Positions 24,185-33,208 of a DNA stretch of 59,032 nt are shown in pieces. A program made the position numbers and the translations under genes. This DNA is from Nocardia gamkensis NBRC 108242 (GTDB lineage Bacteria; Actinomycetota; Actinomycetes; Mycobacteriales; Mycobacteriaceae). Within the stretch, counting starts at the first letter, position 1; the number at the start of each line of letters is the position of its first letter. The stretch lies in NCBI RefSeq assembly GCF_001612985.1, contig NZ_BDBM01000037.1, positions 1 through 59,032 of the forward strand, in the 5' to 3' direction. The notes under the pieces were generated by a model. It was given only the letters and a program-made list of their open reading frames with translations, did no database searches and was not told where the DNA came from.

Positions 24185-25168
24185 TTACCGAGCGTTGAGC
24201 GACGAATCCGATGACGTTCGCGGCACCCGGGGAAAGTGCGGGCGTACTTCCTGCGGACTCACCCCGAACCGCGCTTTGAACGCGGCTCCGAAGGCGCTGA
24301 GCGAGCGGAAACCGCTGGCGTACGCGATGTCGACGACGGTGCGGTCGCGTGGGGCTTCGCGGAGGCGGCGGTGCGCGCGGTCGAGGCGTTCGGCGCGGAT
24401 CAGGTCGCTCGGTGTCGTACCGGTGTGATGCAAGGCCAGTTGGACCTGGCGCAGGGACCAGCCGAGGCTTCGCGCGATCGCGGTCGGCGTCAGGCTCGGG
24501 TCGTCGGCGTGGCGGCGGACGTGATCGCGGACCGCGGTGTCCACGGTGGCCAGTACGGTGGGCATCGCGTCGCGGCGGCGCAGGCAGAGGCCGAGTAGAT
24601 CGACGATCGTGTCACAGGCGGAGGCGAACTCGGGACCATCGACGGCCGCGCGCTGCTTGCCGAGTTCGGTGATCATGCCTGTGACAACCGATCCCAGTCC
24701 CTCCCGCAGGTCGATCAGTGCGGGTCCCGCGCCGAGTTCGAGGGGCAGCGCGCCCGCCGGGACGTTCAACACCCAGCCGCGCGCGGCCATGGGCTGACGG
24801 AATTCCACGGGACGCGTCTTGGTGACCACCGCGCCGTGCCCCGGGACCACCTGTGCGGTGATGTCGTCCTGCCGAAGACGCAATGCGCCCGCGACCGGGA
24901 TCATCACCCGCAGGCTCTCATCGCCGTCGTGCCGGATGTCCGCACGGGTTCTGGCGTAGACGATGCTGTCGGACCAGAAATCGATCAGCTGATAACCCGC
25001 GTATCGCTGCACGGCCGTAGCGCCACGAAACGACGCCGGACTGGCGAAGCGGCACTGCAACGTGCCCTGGTTACGACAGACGTGCTCGGCCCAGAAGTCG
25101 GCCGACTCGCGGGGCGGTACTTCGCCGGTATCGACTCGTTCCACGCGATATGGCTCTGCGATCGACAC
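24185..25168 (-). CDS. AraC family transcriptional regulator
   Basis: A 327-residue regulator. The N-terminal cupin-like AraC_binding_2 domain includes SADFWAEHVCRNQG and PVEFRQPMAARGWVLNVP. The C-terminal double helix-turn-helix is clear: TPTAIARSLGWSLRQVQLAL, then DIAYASGFRSLSAFGAAFKA. I chose GTG 25168 because GGAGG lies 6 nt upstream, whereas ATG 25174 would directly abut it. It diverges from an alpha/beta hydrolase across about 205 bp, which is the likely target. The ligand is unknown. Confidence 0.9.
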   Translation of the reverse strand: MSIAEPYRVERVDTGEVPPRESADFWAEHVCRNQGTLQCRFASPASFRGATAVQRYAGYQLIDFWSDSIVYARTRADIRHDGDESLRVMIPVAGALRLRQDDITAQVVPGHGAVVTKTRPVEFRQPMAARGWVLNVPAGALPLELGAGPALIDLREGLGSVVTGMITELGKQRAAVDGPEFASACDTIVDLLGLCLRRRDAMPTVLATVDTAVRDHVRRHADDPSLTPTAIARSLGWSLRQVQLALHHTGTTPSDLIRAERLDRAHRRLREAPRDRTVVDIAYASGFRSLSAFGAAFKARFGVSPQEVRPHFPRVPRTSSDSSLNAR

Positions 25169-25373
25169 GAGCATCCTCCAGACCGGCGTGCGCGCTTCCG
25201 TAAGACCCGTGCACGGATCAGGTCGAGCGCGCATGGGTCCACCGCCTAACGTGAGAGTCCGATCGTACAGATCACAGCCCAGAACATCGGCGCGTCGCAG
25301 CCGGCGGCGGGACCCGTTCGACGTAGCGGGAAGACGACCCGGCCGGGCACCGGCCCGCCGCTCACCGCGAGGA

Positions 25374-26213
25374 ATGAGCACTGTCATGGACCGCAGGCAT
25401 ATCCACATACAGACTCGGCTCGGGTTGCTGCACGTCGTGCTGACCGGCAGCGGCCATCCGATCGTGATGTGGCCGAGCCTTCTGATGGACGCCGCTCTCT
25501 GGGACGCTCAGGTCGCGCACTTCGCACGGAATTTCCTGACCATCGCGGTGGACCCGCCCGGCCACGGCGGGTCCAGTCGTCTCGAGCGGCCCTTCACCTT
25601 CGACGAGTGCGCGGGCTGTGTGGTCGACATCCTCGATCAGCTCGGATTACCTCGGACGCATTTCATCGGGAACTCCTGGGGCGCGATGATCGGCGGCACC
25701 CTCGCCGCCGAATTCCCTGATCGCGTCGAGTCCGCCGTTCTGATGAACGGCACGGCGTCATCGGCACCGCCCGGTCAGCGGTTGCAGTACCGGACGCTGC
25801 TGCTGATGATCCGGATCCTCGGCGGGATTCGCCCACCGCTCACCGGATCGGTGGTTCGCGCGTTTCTCGGCCCGACAACCGAACGCACCCGCCCGCAGGT
25901 GGTCCGGCAGGTCGTCGACGTGGCGCGTCGCAATGATCCGGCATCGGTCGCTCACGCCGTGCGATCGGTGGTGATCGACCGCCCGGACCAAAGAGGCCGC
26001 TTCGCCTCGATCACCTGTCCCACACTGATCGTCGGAGGCCGCGAGGATCGCACGTTCCCCGTACCCGAACTCGAGGTCATGGCGAAGTCCATCCCCGGCG
26101 CGGAACTCGTGGTCGTCGACGGTGCCGCACACCTCGCGGCAGCGGAGGTCCCCGAGGAGGTCAACCGATTGGTCGAGACCTTTCTGACCCATCGCGGCGC
26201 GACGAGCGCATAG
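25374..26213 (+). CDS. alpha/beta hydrolase
   Basis: A 279-residue alpha/beta hydrolase. DPPGHGGSS follows the first strands, the nucleophile elbow is GNSWGAMIGG, the acid is probably in VGGREDRTFP, and the catalytic His is in DGAAHLAA. This layout is typical of esterase/C-C hydrolase family members acting on small molecules. ATG 25374 and ATG 25386 are both plausible; neither has ideal ribosome-site spacing. The gene diverges from the AraC regulator and ends 1 bp from the convergent gtrA gene. Confidence 0.88.
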   Translation: MSTVMDRRHIHIQTRLGLLHVVLTGSGHPIVMWPSLLMDAALWDAQVAHFARNFLTIAVDPPGHGGSSRLERPFTFDECAGCVVDILDQLGLPRTHFIGNSWGAMIGGTLAAEFPDRVESAVLMNGTASSAPPGQRLQYRTLLLMIRILGGIRPPLTGSVVRAFLGPTTERTRPQVVRQVVDVARRNDPASVAHAVRSVVIDRPDQRGRFASITCPTLIVGGREDRTFPVPELEVMAKSIPGAELVVVDGAAHLAAAEVPEEVNRLVETFLTHRGATSA

Positions 26214-26669
26214 TCAGCGGATCTTGAAGATCACCAAGCGCTGGACGACGAAGTTTATGACGGTCGCGGTGCCCTGGGCGATGACGAAGGCCAGCGGCTG
26301 GCGCCACCACTCGCCCGGGAGGGTGAAGTAGAACAGGTTGTTGATGCCCACCTGCACCGCGAAGGTCACCGCGTAGAGCGCGACGACCGCGAGGAAGCGG
26401 GCGCGGCTGGGCGGGGCCTGGAAGGTCCAGCGGCGATTGATCAGGTAGGCGGTTGTGGTGCCCGCCACGAAACTGATCGACTTGGCGACGATGACCGGCA
26501 GGCCCACCAGGTTGAGCAGCAGGCTGTAGAGCCCGTAGTCGACGACGGCCGAGAACCCGCCGGTGAGGGTGAACCGGATGATCTGCGTCTTGAGGTCGAC
26601 ATCGCTGCCGCCGGGCTCGTCGACCAGCGGCAACTCCGCCGGAAGCGGCAGGTGGGGTTCGGCTTGCAC
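26214..26669 (-). CDS. GtrA family membrane protein
   Basis: A 151-residue protein with four membrane helices, starting IIRFTLTGGFSAVVDYGLYSL, with YLINRRWTF between helices 2 and 3. GtrA proteins move or anchor polyprenyl-phosphate sugars. The M. tuberculosis homologue Rv3789 lies just before dprE1 and has been linked to arabinan synthesis. Here the gene is divergent from dprE1 instead of co-directional. I chose GTG 26669 because it gives family length and because a -10 box TACGCT ends exactly 7 nt before it, which implies a leaderless mRNA. Confidence 0.9.
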   Translation of the reverse strand: MQAEPHLPLPAELPLVDEPGGSDVDLKTQIIRFTLTGGFSAVVDYGLYSLLLNLVGLPVIVAKSISFVAGTTTAYLINRRWTFQAPPSRARFLAVVALYAVTFAVQVGINNLFYFTLPGEWWRQPLAFVIAQGTATVINFVVQRLVIFKIR

Positions 26670-26793
26670 GCCGACGAGCGTAGCGTCGAACCGGCGATGA
26701 CCGGGATTCGGCGTTGATCCGACGTGTGCGCCACTACCCATGGGTAGAGCGACCCCGTTCCCATCTGGCGTCATACCTGTAGCCTCTATGCCG

Positions 26794-28275
26794 ATGTCCA
26801 CGAAAGCTCCGACCGCCACCAAGACAACCGGGAACGACAAGGGCGCCGGCGTCACGAACGACGGCCCGGCCGCGGGGAACGCGTTCGACCTTCCGACGCG
26901 CACCCGTACGTTGACCGGGTGGGGTCGCACCGCACCCACCTCTTCCGAAGTGCTCTCGACCAGCGATCCCGAACTGATCGCCAAGGCAGTCGCCATGGTC
27001 GCCGAGGACAACGACGGCAAGCCCGCCCACCTGCGGCGCGGCGTGATCGCCCGCGGTCTCGGCCGCTCCTACGGCGACCACGCGCAGAACGCGGGCGGCC
27101 TGGTCGTCGACATGACCGCGCTGAACAACATCCATCGGATCGACCGCGACACCCGCATCGTGGACGTGGACGGCGGCGTCAGCCTGGACCAGCTCATGAA
27201 GGCCGCGCTGCCGTTCGGGCTCTGGGTGCCGGTGCTGCCCGGCACCCGCCAGGTGACGATCGGGGGCGCGATCGCCTCCGACATCCACGGCAAGAACCAC
27301 CACAGCGAGGGCAGCTTCGGCAATCACGTGCGCTCGATCGATCTGCTCACCGCCGACGGGCAGGTGCAGCACATCACGCCGAAGCGCAACGCCAAGCTGT
27401 TCTGGGCGACCGTCGGCGGCAACGGGCTCACCGGCATCATCCTGCGCGCGACCATCGAGATGGTGCCCACGGAGACGGCCTACTTCCTCAACGACGGCGT
27501 GAAGACCACGACCCTCGACGAGACCATCGCCGCGCACAGCGACGGCAGCGAGGCGAACTACACCTACTCGAGCGCCTGGTTCGACGTGATCAGCCCGCTG
27601 CCCAAGCTGGGCCGCGCCACGATCACCCGGGGCAGGCTGGCCAAGCTCGACGAGCTGCCCAAGCGGCTGCGCAGCAAGCCGCTGAAGTTCGACGCGCCGC
27701 AGCTGATGACCGTCCCGGACATCTTCCCGAACTGGACGATGAACAAGGTCACGCTGATGTCCATCGGCGAGGCGTACTACCGGATGGGCGGCAACTACAC
27801 CGGTAAGGTGCAGAACCTGACGCAGTTCTATCACCCGCTGGACATGATCGCGGAGTGGAACCGCGGCTACGGCTCCAACGGCTTCCTCCAGTACCAGTTC
27901 GTGGTGCCCACCGAGGCGGTCGAGGAGTTCAAGCGGATCATCATCGACATCCAGGCGTCCGGGCACTACTCGGCGCTGAACGTGTTCAAGCTGTTCGGCC
28001 CGGGCAACCAGGCCCCGCTGAGCTTCCCGATGCCGGGCTGGAACATCTGCGTCGACTTCCCGATCAAGCCGGGCCTCAACGAGCTGGTCGGCGAACTGGA
28101 CCGGCGGGTGCTCGAGTTCGGCGGGCGGCTGTACACCGCGAAGGACTCGCGGACCACCGCCGAGACCTTCCACAAGATGTATCCCCGGATCGACGAGTGG
28201 ATCAAGGTCCGCCGCAGCGTCGACCCCACAGGCGTGTTCATGTCCGATATGGCGAGAAGGCTGGAGCTGCAGTGA
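26794..28275 (+). CDS. dprE1: decaprenylphosphoryl-beta-D-ribose 2'-oxidase
   Basis: DprE1 is the FAD-dependent oxidase that, with DprE2, epimerises decaprenyl-phospho-ribose to decaprenyl-phospho-arabinose, the only arabinose donor for arabinan. The FAD-binding domain carries RGLGRSYGDHAQNAGG and the characteristic KNHHSEGSFGNHV. The benzothiazinone-reactive Cys is conserved as Cys419 in GWNICVDFP, equivalent to Cys387 of M. tuberculosis. The protein is 493 residues with a slightly longer N-terminus. ATG 26794 sits 8 nt after TAGCCT, a likely -10 for a leaderless transcript. The stop overlaps dprE2 as GTGA. Confidence 0.97.
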   Translation: MSTKAPTATKTTGNDKGAGVTNDGPAAGNAFDLPTRTRTLTGWGRTAPTSSEVLSTSDPELIAKAVAMVAEDNDGKPAHLRRGVIARGLGRSYGDHAQNAGGLVVDMTALNNIHRIDRDTRIVDVDGGVSLDQLMKAALPFGLWVPVLPGTRQVTIGGAIASDIHGKNHHSEGSFGNHVRSIDLLTADGQVQHITPKRNAKLFWATVGGNGLTGIILRATIEMVPTETAYFLNDGVKTTTLDETIAAHSDGSEANYTYSSAWFDVISPLPKLGRATITRGRLAKLDELPKRLRSKPLKFDAPQLMTVPDIFPNWTMNKVTLMSIGEAYYRMGGNYTGKVQNLTQFYHPLDMIAEWNRGYGSNGFLQYQFVVPTEAVEEFKRIIIDIQASGHYSALNVFKLFGPGNQAPLSFPMPGWNICVDFPIKPGLNELVGELDRRVLEFGGRLYTAKDSRTTAETFHKMYPRIDEWIKVRRSVDPTGVFMSDMARRLELQ

Positions 28276-29033
28276 TCAATGCCGTTGGCAACCCGCAGTC
28301 GATTCTGCTGCTGGGTGGCACCTCGGAGATCGGCTTGGCAATCTGCGCGGAGTACCTGAAGAAGGGGCCCGCGCGCATCACCCTCGCGGCGCTGCCCGGT
28401 GATCCGCTGCGGGAGGGCGCGGTCGCCCAGATGAAGGCCGCGGGCGCGAGCCAGGTCGACGTCATCGACTTCGACGCGCTCGACACCGAGAGCCACCCCA
28501 AGGTTATCGATGCCGCGTGGGACGCGGGTGACGTGGACGTCGCGATCGTCGCCTTCGCCCTCGACGGCGATCCCGAGGAGCTGTGGCAGAACCAGAGCAA
28601 GGCCGTGCGGGTCGCCCAGATCAACTACACCGCCTCGGTCTCCGTCGGCGTGCTGGTGGGCGAGAAGATGAAGGCGCAGGGCTTCGGCCGGATCATCGCG
28701 ATGTCGTCGGTCGCCGGTGAGCGGGTGCGGCGCTCGAACTTCGTCTACGGGTCGACCAAAGCCGGCCTGGACGGCTTCTACCTCGGGCTCGGCGAAGCGC
28801 TGCGGCCGCACGGCCCGCGCGTGCTGGTGATCCGGCCCGGCATGGTGCGCACCAAGTTCTCGGCCCACGTCAAAGAGGCTCCGCTCACCGTCGACAAGGA
28901 AGATGTCGCGGCCCTGGCGGTCGCGGCCTCGCAGCGGGGGAAGGAACTGGTCTGGGCGCCGGGCGGCTTCCGCTACGTGATGATGGTGCTGCGGCACGTC
29001 CCGCGCGCGATCTTCCGCAGACTGCCGATCTGA
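28272..29033 (+). CDS. dprE2: decaprenylphospho-beta-D-erythro-pentofuranosid-2-ulose 2-reductase
   Basis: DprE2 is the NADH-dependent SDR that reduces the keto intermediate made by DprE1. It has the dinucleotide motif LLGGTSEIGLAICAEYLKKG, MSSVAGERVRRSN with the catalytic Ser, and YGSTKAG with the Tyr/Lys pair. It is 253 residues. GTG 28272 overlaps the dprE1 stop by 4 bp, so the two are translationally coupled, as expected for subunits acting on one membrane-bound intermediate. The stop is followed by a hairpin before aftA. Confidence 0.97.
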   Translation: MINAVGNPQSILLLGGTSEIGLAICAEYLKKGPARITLAALPGDPLREGAVAQMKAAGASQVDVIDFDALDTESHPKVIDAAWDAGDVDVAIVAFALDGDPEELWQNQSKAVRVAQINYTASVSVGVLVGEKMKAQGFGRIIAMSSVAGERVRRSNFVYGSTKAGLDGFYLGLGEALRPHGPRVLVIRPGMVRTKFSAHVKEAPLTVDKEDVAALAVAASQRGKELVWAPGGFRYVMMVLRHVPRAIFRRLPI

Positions 29034-29052
29034 CCCTCGGCGAACGAACTCG

Positions 29053-29083
29053 GTGCCCGCGTGATCGGTGATCGCGCGGGCAC
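29053..29083 (+). terminator. hairpin between dprE2 and aftA (attenuator or terminator)
   Basis: GTGCCCGCGTGATC pairs with GATCGCGCGGGCAC through 14 positions with one G-T wobble and a 3-nt loop. It is followed by CTATCGTCT, with no U run. It lies 19 bp after the dprE2 stop and upstream of a short leader frame. Confidence 0.55.
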
Positions 29084-29124
29084 CTATCGTCTGACGGAGT
29101 GGACCCTGTGAACCCGGAGGCGCC

Positions 29125-29166
29125 ATGCGAGTAATCCAGTGCGACGAGCGCGGAGCGGTCCGTTGA
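29125..29166 (+). CDS. 13-codon leader ORF coupled to aftA
   Basis: ATG 29125 follows an ideal GGAGG (spacer CGCC) and encodes MRVIQCDERGAVR. Its TGA overlaps the aftA TTG start (TTGA at 29163-29166). Neither ATG nor TTG has a better use in this stretch. It looks like a leader that loads ribosomes onto aftA. Confidence 0.5.
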   Translation: MRVIQCDERGAVR

Positions 29167-31199
29167 GCACGGTGACCGCAACGGACGAAGCACCGCCGCG
29201 GCCCGCCGATCCGGCCCCGGCGCCTGGGCGGAGGTCGCTCGCGATGCGGCAGATCGCCTCGGGCGTCGGTGAGGCCGCGCTCGCGGCGATCGTCGCCGCG
29301 GTGGTGGCCGCCGTCGGGCTCGTCGCGTTCTCGCTGGTGCAGTGGCCCGCCTTCAACGCCTCGAACGTGACGCGGGCGCTGACCACGGTCGGGCAGGTCG
29401 CCGCCGCGATCATGCTCGCGGTCGCGATCGCGCTGCTGCGGCTGCGCAAATGGCCCTGGGTAGCGAAACCGCTGTCCTGGATCGGTCTTTCGACGTTCGT
29501 CACGTTCACGCTCGGCATGCCGCTGGCGGCGACGAAGCTGTATCTGTTCGGCGTCTCGGTGGATCAGGAGTTCCGCACCGAGTTCCTCACGCGGCTCACC
29601 GATTCCGCCGCGCTGCGCGATATGACGTACGCGGATCTGCCGTCCTTCTACCCCGCGGGCTGGTTCTGGATCGGCGGGCGGGTCGCGAATCTGCTCGGGA
29701 TGGACGGCTGGGAGGTGTTCAAGCCGTACGCGATCGGCTTCCTCGCGGTGGCCGCCGTCGTCGCGCTGGTGCTGTGGTCGAAGCTGATCCGCGCGGATTG
29801 GGCGGTGGGCGTCGCTGCGGCGAGCACGGCGGTCACCTTGGCCTACGCCGCGCCCGAGGCGTACAGCGCCGTCATCGTGCTGCTGCTTCCGCCCGCCCTC
29901 GTGCTCGCTTGGGGGGCGCTGTATCGACCCCTGGAGGACGTGCAGGCGGACGACACCGAGCATCGCACCGCCGGTGGGTGGGGCGCGGTCGTCGGTACCG
30001 GATTGTTCCTGGGCTGGGCGGCCACGTTCTACACCCTCTACTTCCTCGTGGCCGCCTTCGCGGTCGCTCTGATGGGGCTGCTGGCGGCCTTCCTGGCGGT
30101 GCGCGCGCGCCGCGCCGCCGACCAGCCGCGTCGCGCTCGCGTGGCGACGGCCTCGGCGCGCCGCCCTTGGCGCGCGGCGGTGCCGCCGCTGGCGCGGCTG
30201 GTGGTGATCGCGGCGATCGCCGGACTGATCGCGCTCGTCGTGTGGGCCCCGTACCTGGCGAAGGCGCTGCGCGGCACGACCGCGAGCTCCGGAACCGCCC
30301 TGCACTACCTGCCGGAGGCGGGAGCCGAACTGCCCCTGCCGATGTTCCAGTTCTCGCTGCTCGGAGCGCTGTGCCTGATCGGCACCATATGGCTGGTGCT
30401 GCGCGGGGCGTCGTCGCGAAGGGCGCAGGCGCTGGGTATCGGGGTGGCGGCGATCTACCTGTGGACGCTGCTGTCCATGGTGGCGACCGCCGCGGGCACC
30501 ACGCTGCTGTCGTTCCGGCTGGAGCCGGTGCTGCTGGTGTTGCTGTCGGTCGCGGGCGCGTTCGGGTTCGTGGAGGGCGCGCGGGCGATCTACCAGGCGT
30601 TGAACGAGCCCGCCCGGTTCCGGCTGGTGGCGATCGTCGTCGCGACGATCGGCGCGCTGGCTTTCGCTCAGGACATCCCGCATGTGCTGACCGCCGAGAT
30701 CACCACCGCCTATACCGACACCGACGGTGACGGAAACCGGGCCGACCAGCGAGCCGCCTCAGCGGTTGCGCACTACCGCAAGGTGGACCAGGCGCTCATC
30801 GCGCAGACCGGGCGACCCCGCTCGGACACGGTGGTGCTCACCGCCGACACCAGTTTCCTTTCCTTCTACCCCTACTTCGGCTTCCAGGCGCTCACCTCGC
30901 ACTACGCCAATCCGCTCGCCGATTTCGCAGAGCGCGGAGCCACCATCAAGCGCTGGAGCGAACTGAAGACGTCGCAGGAGTTGCTCGACGCGCTGGCGGC
31001 GAGCCCGTGGCGTGCGCCGGACGCGTTCCTGTTCCGGCGCAGCGGCGACAGCTACACCTTGCGGCTGGCCGAGGACGTCTACCCGAACGACCCGAACGTG
31101 GCGCGCTACTCGGTGAGCTTCCCCAAGGAACTGTTCGCTGATTCGCGTTTCACCAGCACGGATGTCGGGCCGTTCACGCTGGTCACCGTCCGCCGCTGA
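29163..31199 (+). CDS. aftA: galactan 5-O-arabinofuranosyltransferase AftA
   Basis: AftA adds the first arabinofuranose residues to the galactan from decaprenyl-phospho-arabinose, outside the membrane. This 678-residue GT-C protein has about 11 membrane helices and follows M. tuberculosis AftA closely. Diagnostic stretches include TLGMPLAATKLYLFGVSVDQ, FYPAGWFWIGGR, ALHYLPEAG and the C-terminal SFLSFYPYFGFQALT. The start is debatable: TTG 29163 is favoured because it overlaps the stop of a leader ORF with a strong ribosome site; GTG 29139 would add 8 residues. It lies in the dprE1-dprE2-aftA order seen in mycobacteria. Confidence 0.95.
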   Translation: MSTVTATDEAPPRPADPAPAPGRRSLAMRQIASGVGEAALAAIVAAVVAAVGLVAFSLVQWPAFNASNVTRALTTVGQVAAAIMLAVAIALLRLRKWPWVAKPLSWIGLSTFVTFTLGMPLAATKLYLFGVSVDQEFRTEFLTRLTDSAALRDMTYADLPSFYPAGWFWIGGRVANLLGMDGWEVFKPYAIGFLAVAAVVALVLWSKLIRADWAVGVAAASTAVTLAYAAPEAYSAVIVLLLPPALVLAWGALYRPLEDVQADDTEHRTAGGWGAVVGTGLFLGWAATFYTLYFLVAAFAVALMGLLAAFLAVRARRAADQPRRARVATASARRPWRAAVPPLARLVVIAAIAGLIALVVWAPYLAKALRGTTASSGTALHYLPEAGAELPLPMFQFSLLGALCLIGTIWLVLRGASSRRAQALGIGVAAIYLWTLLSMVATAAGTTLLSFRLEPVLLVLLSVAGAFGFVEGARAIYQALNEPARFRLVAIVVATIGALAFAQDIPHVLTAEITTAYTDTDGDGNRADQRAASAVAHYRKVDQALIAQTGRPRSDTVVLTADTSFLSFYPYFGFQALTSHYANPLADFAERGATIKRWSELKTSQELLDALAASPWRAPDAFLFRRSGDSYTLRLAEDVYPNDPNVARYSVSFPKELFADSRFTSTDVGPFTLVTVRR

Positions 31200-31313
31200 C
31201 CGATGCGGCGAATTCGCCACGGTTGAACTCGCGCGAAATGGATACCCCTCCCGTTTGTCGGTCCACGCACAGCGTGGTTGGTACGGAGGGCGCTGTCGAG
31301 GAGTGATGCGCAG

Positions 31314-33164
31314 GTGACACGTGCACAAGACGTCGAAACCGGCGCGGAGACGGAATCGGCGGAGGTCGCGGTCGCGACGGAAGCGACAGCGGCCGGAGTG
31401 CTCACCAGTCCCGCGCGAACCCGGCTCCCCCGCCTCCGGGCCGGTGGCGCCGATCTGCTCGTCGGTCTCGGCTACCTGGCACTGGCCGCGGCGGTGCTGT
31501 CGGGTCAGTGGCGCGACACCGACAGCGGGTACCTGATCAAGAGCGGTCAGGACCAGACGATGTGGGAGTGGTTCTTCGCCGTCACCGCGCACTCGGTTGC
31601 CAACTGGCAGAACCCGCTCGGCACCGACCTGCAGAACTTTCCGGCCGGGGTGAACATGATGGCCAATACGGCCATGTTCGGCGTCGGCGTGCCGCTGACG
31701 CCGGTCACCTTGCTCTTCGGGCCCACCGTCACGTTCGTGCTCGTGCTCACCATCGGCCTGGCCGGTACGGCGTTCGCCTGGTATCACCTGTTCTCCCGCG
31801 AACTCGTCCGATCCAGGGCCGCCGCGGTGATCGGCGGCCTGTTCTGCGGTTTCGCGCCCGGGATGATCTCGCACGCCAACGCGCACCCGAATTTCGTCGT
31901 GCTGCCGCTGCTTCCGATCATCGCGAGCCTGCTGATCCGGATGACGCGGCGAGCAGCGCAGCCGCGCAGGCGGGGGCGCGATGCCGTCATCCTGGGCCTT
32001 CTGGTCGCGATGCAGATCGCGCTCGGCGAGGAACCGCTGCTGATCTTCGCACTCGCGTTCGGCCTGTTCGCGCTCGTCTACTACCTGCATGCGCCACGGG
32101 CCGGGCTGCGCGTGGCGCGGACGATCGCCCCCACCCTCGTGCTGGGCGCGGTGATCACCCTGGCGCTCGCCGAGATCCCGCTGTGGTGGCAGTTCTTCGG
32201 CCCGCAGAGCTATCGCTCGATCGACCACGGCCCGATGGGCAACGACCTCGAAGCGCTGGTGCAGTTCCCGTCCGAGTCGCTGGGTGGCGTGTTCGCTCCC
32301 GGCCAGAACGTGGCGATCAACCCGACCGAGCAGAACGCGTACTTCGGCTGGCCGCTACTGCTCCTCGTGGTGTTCACCGTGGGACTGCTGTGGCGCGACC
32401 GGGTGGTGCGGGCCGCGGCTGTTGTGATCGCGGTCTTCGGAGTGCTGTCGCTGGGCGCGGTCGCCACGATCGGCAAGCGGCCGACCGGCATCGCGCTGCC
32501 GTGGCGCTGGGCCGAACAGGTCCCGCTGCTGAACACGGTGCTGGAGAGCAGGCTCAGCATGGCCGCGATCCCGGCCATCGCGGTCGTGCTCGCGCTGGCC
32601 AGCGATCGGGCGGTACGGACCTGGACGCTATCGGCGGTGGACTGGAAGCCGCTCGCGTGGTTCGGCGCTCTCGCCTGCGCGCTGCTGCCGTTGATCCCGA
32701 CAATCCTGCCGGTGGTCGAACGGACGCCGACGCCGGATTTCTTCGCCGACGGCACCGTACGCCGCTACGTCGGCGACGGATCAGTGGTTCTGGTACCCCC
32801 GCCCCGGCCACCCGACGCGCGGGCGCTGCGCTGGCAGGCCGACGCCGAGTTCAGCTTCCCGCTCGCGGGGGGATACTTCGTCGGCCCGACCGGTACGACC
32901 AAGAAAGGGATCTACGGCCCCGAGGCCCGTCCGACCACCGCCTTGCTGGTGCAGGCGCAGGACACCGGGGTGGTGCCGCGGATCGACGCCGACGTGCGCG
33001 CCCGCGCGCTGGATGATCTGCGGTTCTGGCGCGCCGACGTCCTGGTGCTGCCCGCGACGAGGAACGGCGAGGTACTGCGTGAGACGGTCACGCAGCTGCT
33101 CGGATTCACGCCGACGCGCGTCGAGGACGTCTGGCTGTGGGACGTTCATACGCTGCGTGCGTAA
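31314..33164 (+). CDS. polytopic GT-C-like membrane glycosyltransferase, unassigned
   Basis: A 616-residue membrane protein with about 11-12 hydrophobic helices and a C-terminal soluble domain. After the first helix, WRDTDSGYL places Asp68-x-Asp70 in the first outer loop, the position of the catalytic acidic motif in GT-C transferases using polyprenyl-phosphate donors. Other marked stretches are FCGFAPGMISHANAHPNFV and NPTEQNAYFGWPLLLL. GTG 31314 has GAGGAG upstream. It lies between aftA and an emb gene, where M. tuberculosis has none. I infer a role in arabinan or a related glycan, but the donor and acceptor are unknown. Confidence 0.75.
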   Translation: MTRAQDVETGAETESAEVAVATEATAAGVLTSPARTRLPRLRAGGADLLVGLGYLALAAAVLSGQWRDTDSGYLIKSGQDQTMWEWFFAVTAHSVANWQNPLGTDLQNFPAGVNMMANTAMFGVGVPLTPVTLLFGPTVTFVLVLTIGLAGTAFAWYHLFSRELVRSRAAAVIGGLFCGFAPGMISHANAHPNFVVLPLLPIIASLLIRMTRRAAQPRRRGRDAVILGLLVAMQIALGEEPLLIFALAFGLFALVYYLHAPRAGLRVARTIAPTLVLGAVITLALAEIPLWWQFFGPQSYRSIDHGPMGNDLEALVQFPSESLGGVFAPGQNVAINPTEQNAYFGWPLLLLVVFTVGLLWRDRVVRAAAVVIAVFGVLSLGAVATIGKRPTGIALPWRWAEQVPLLNTVLESRLSMAAIPAIAVVLALASDRAVRTWTLSAVDWKPLAWFGALACALLPLIPTILPVVERTPTPDFFADGTVRRYVGDGSVVLVPPPRPPDARALRWQADAEFSFPLAGGYFVGPTGTTKKGIYGPEARPTTALLVQAQDTGVVPRIDADVRARALDDLRFWRADVLVLPATRNGEVLRETVTQLLGFTPTRVEDVWLWDVHTLRA

Positions 33165-33208
33165 GGGGCAGTCGGAATCACACCGGACGGTAGCTAGCAT
33201 CAACCACC

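Noticed and set aside
24102..24428. Plus-strand frame beginning MTDTLQADEIDLSRACG, overlapping the AraC gene end
   Set aside because: Its C-terminal half is antisense to the clear AraC helix-turn-helix, it has no ribosome site and no known domain.
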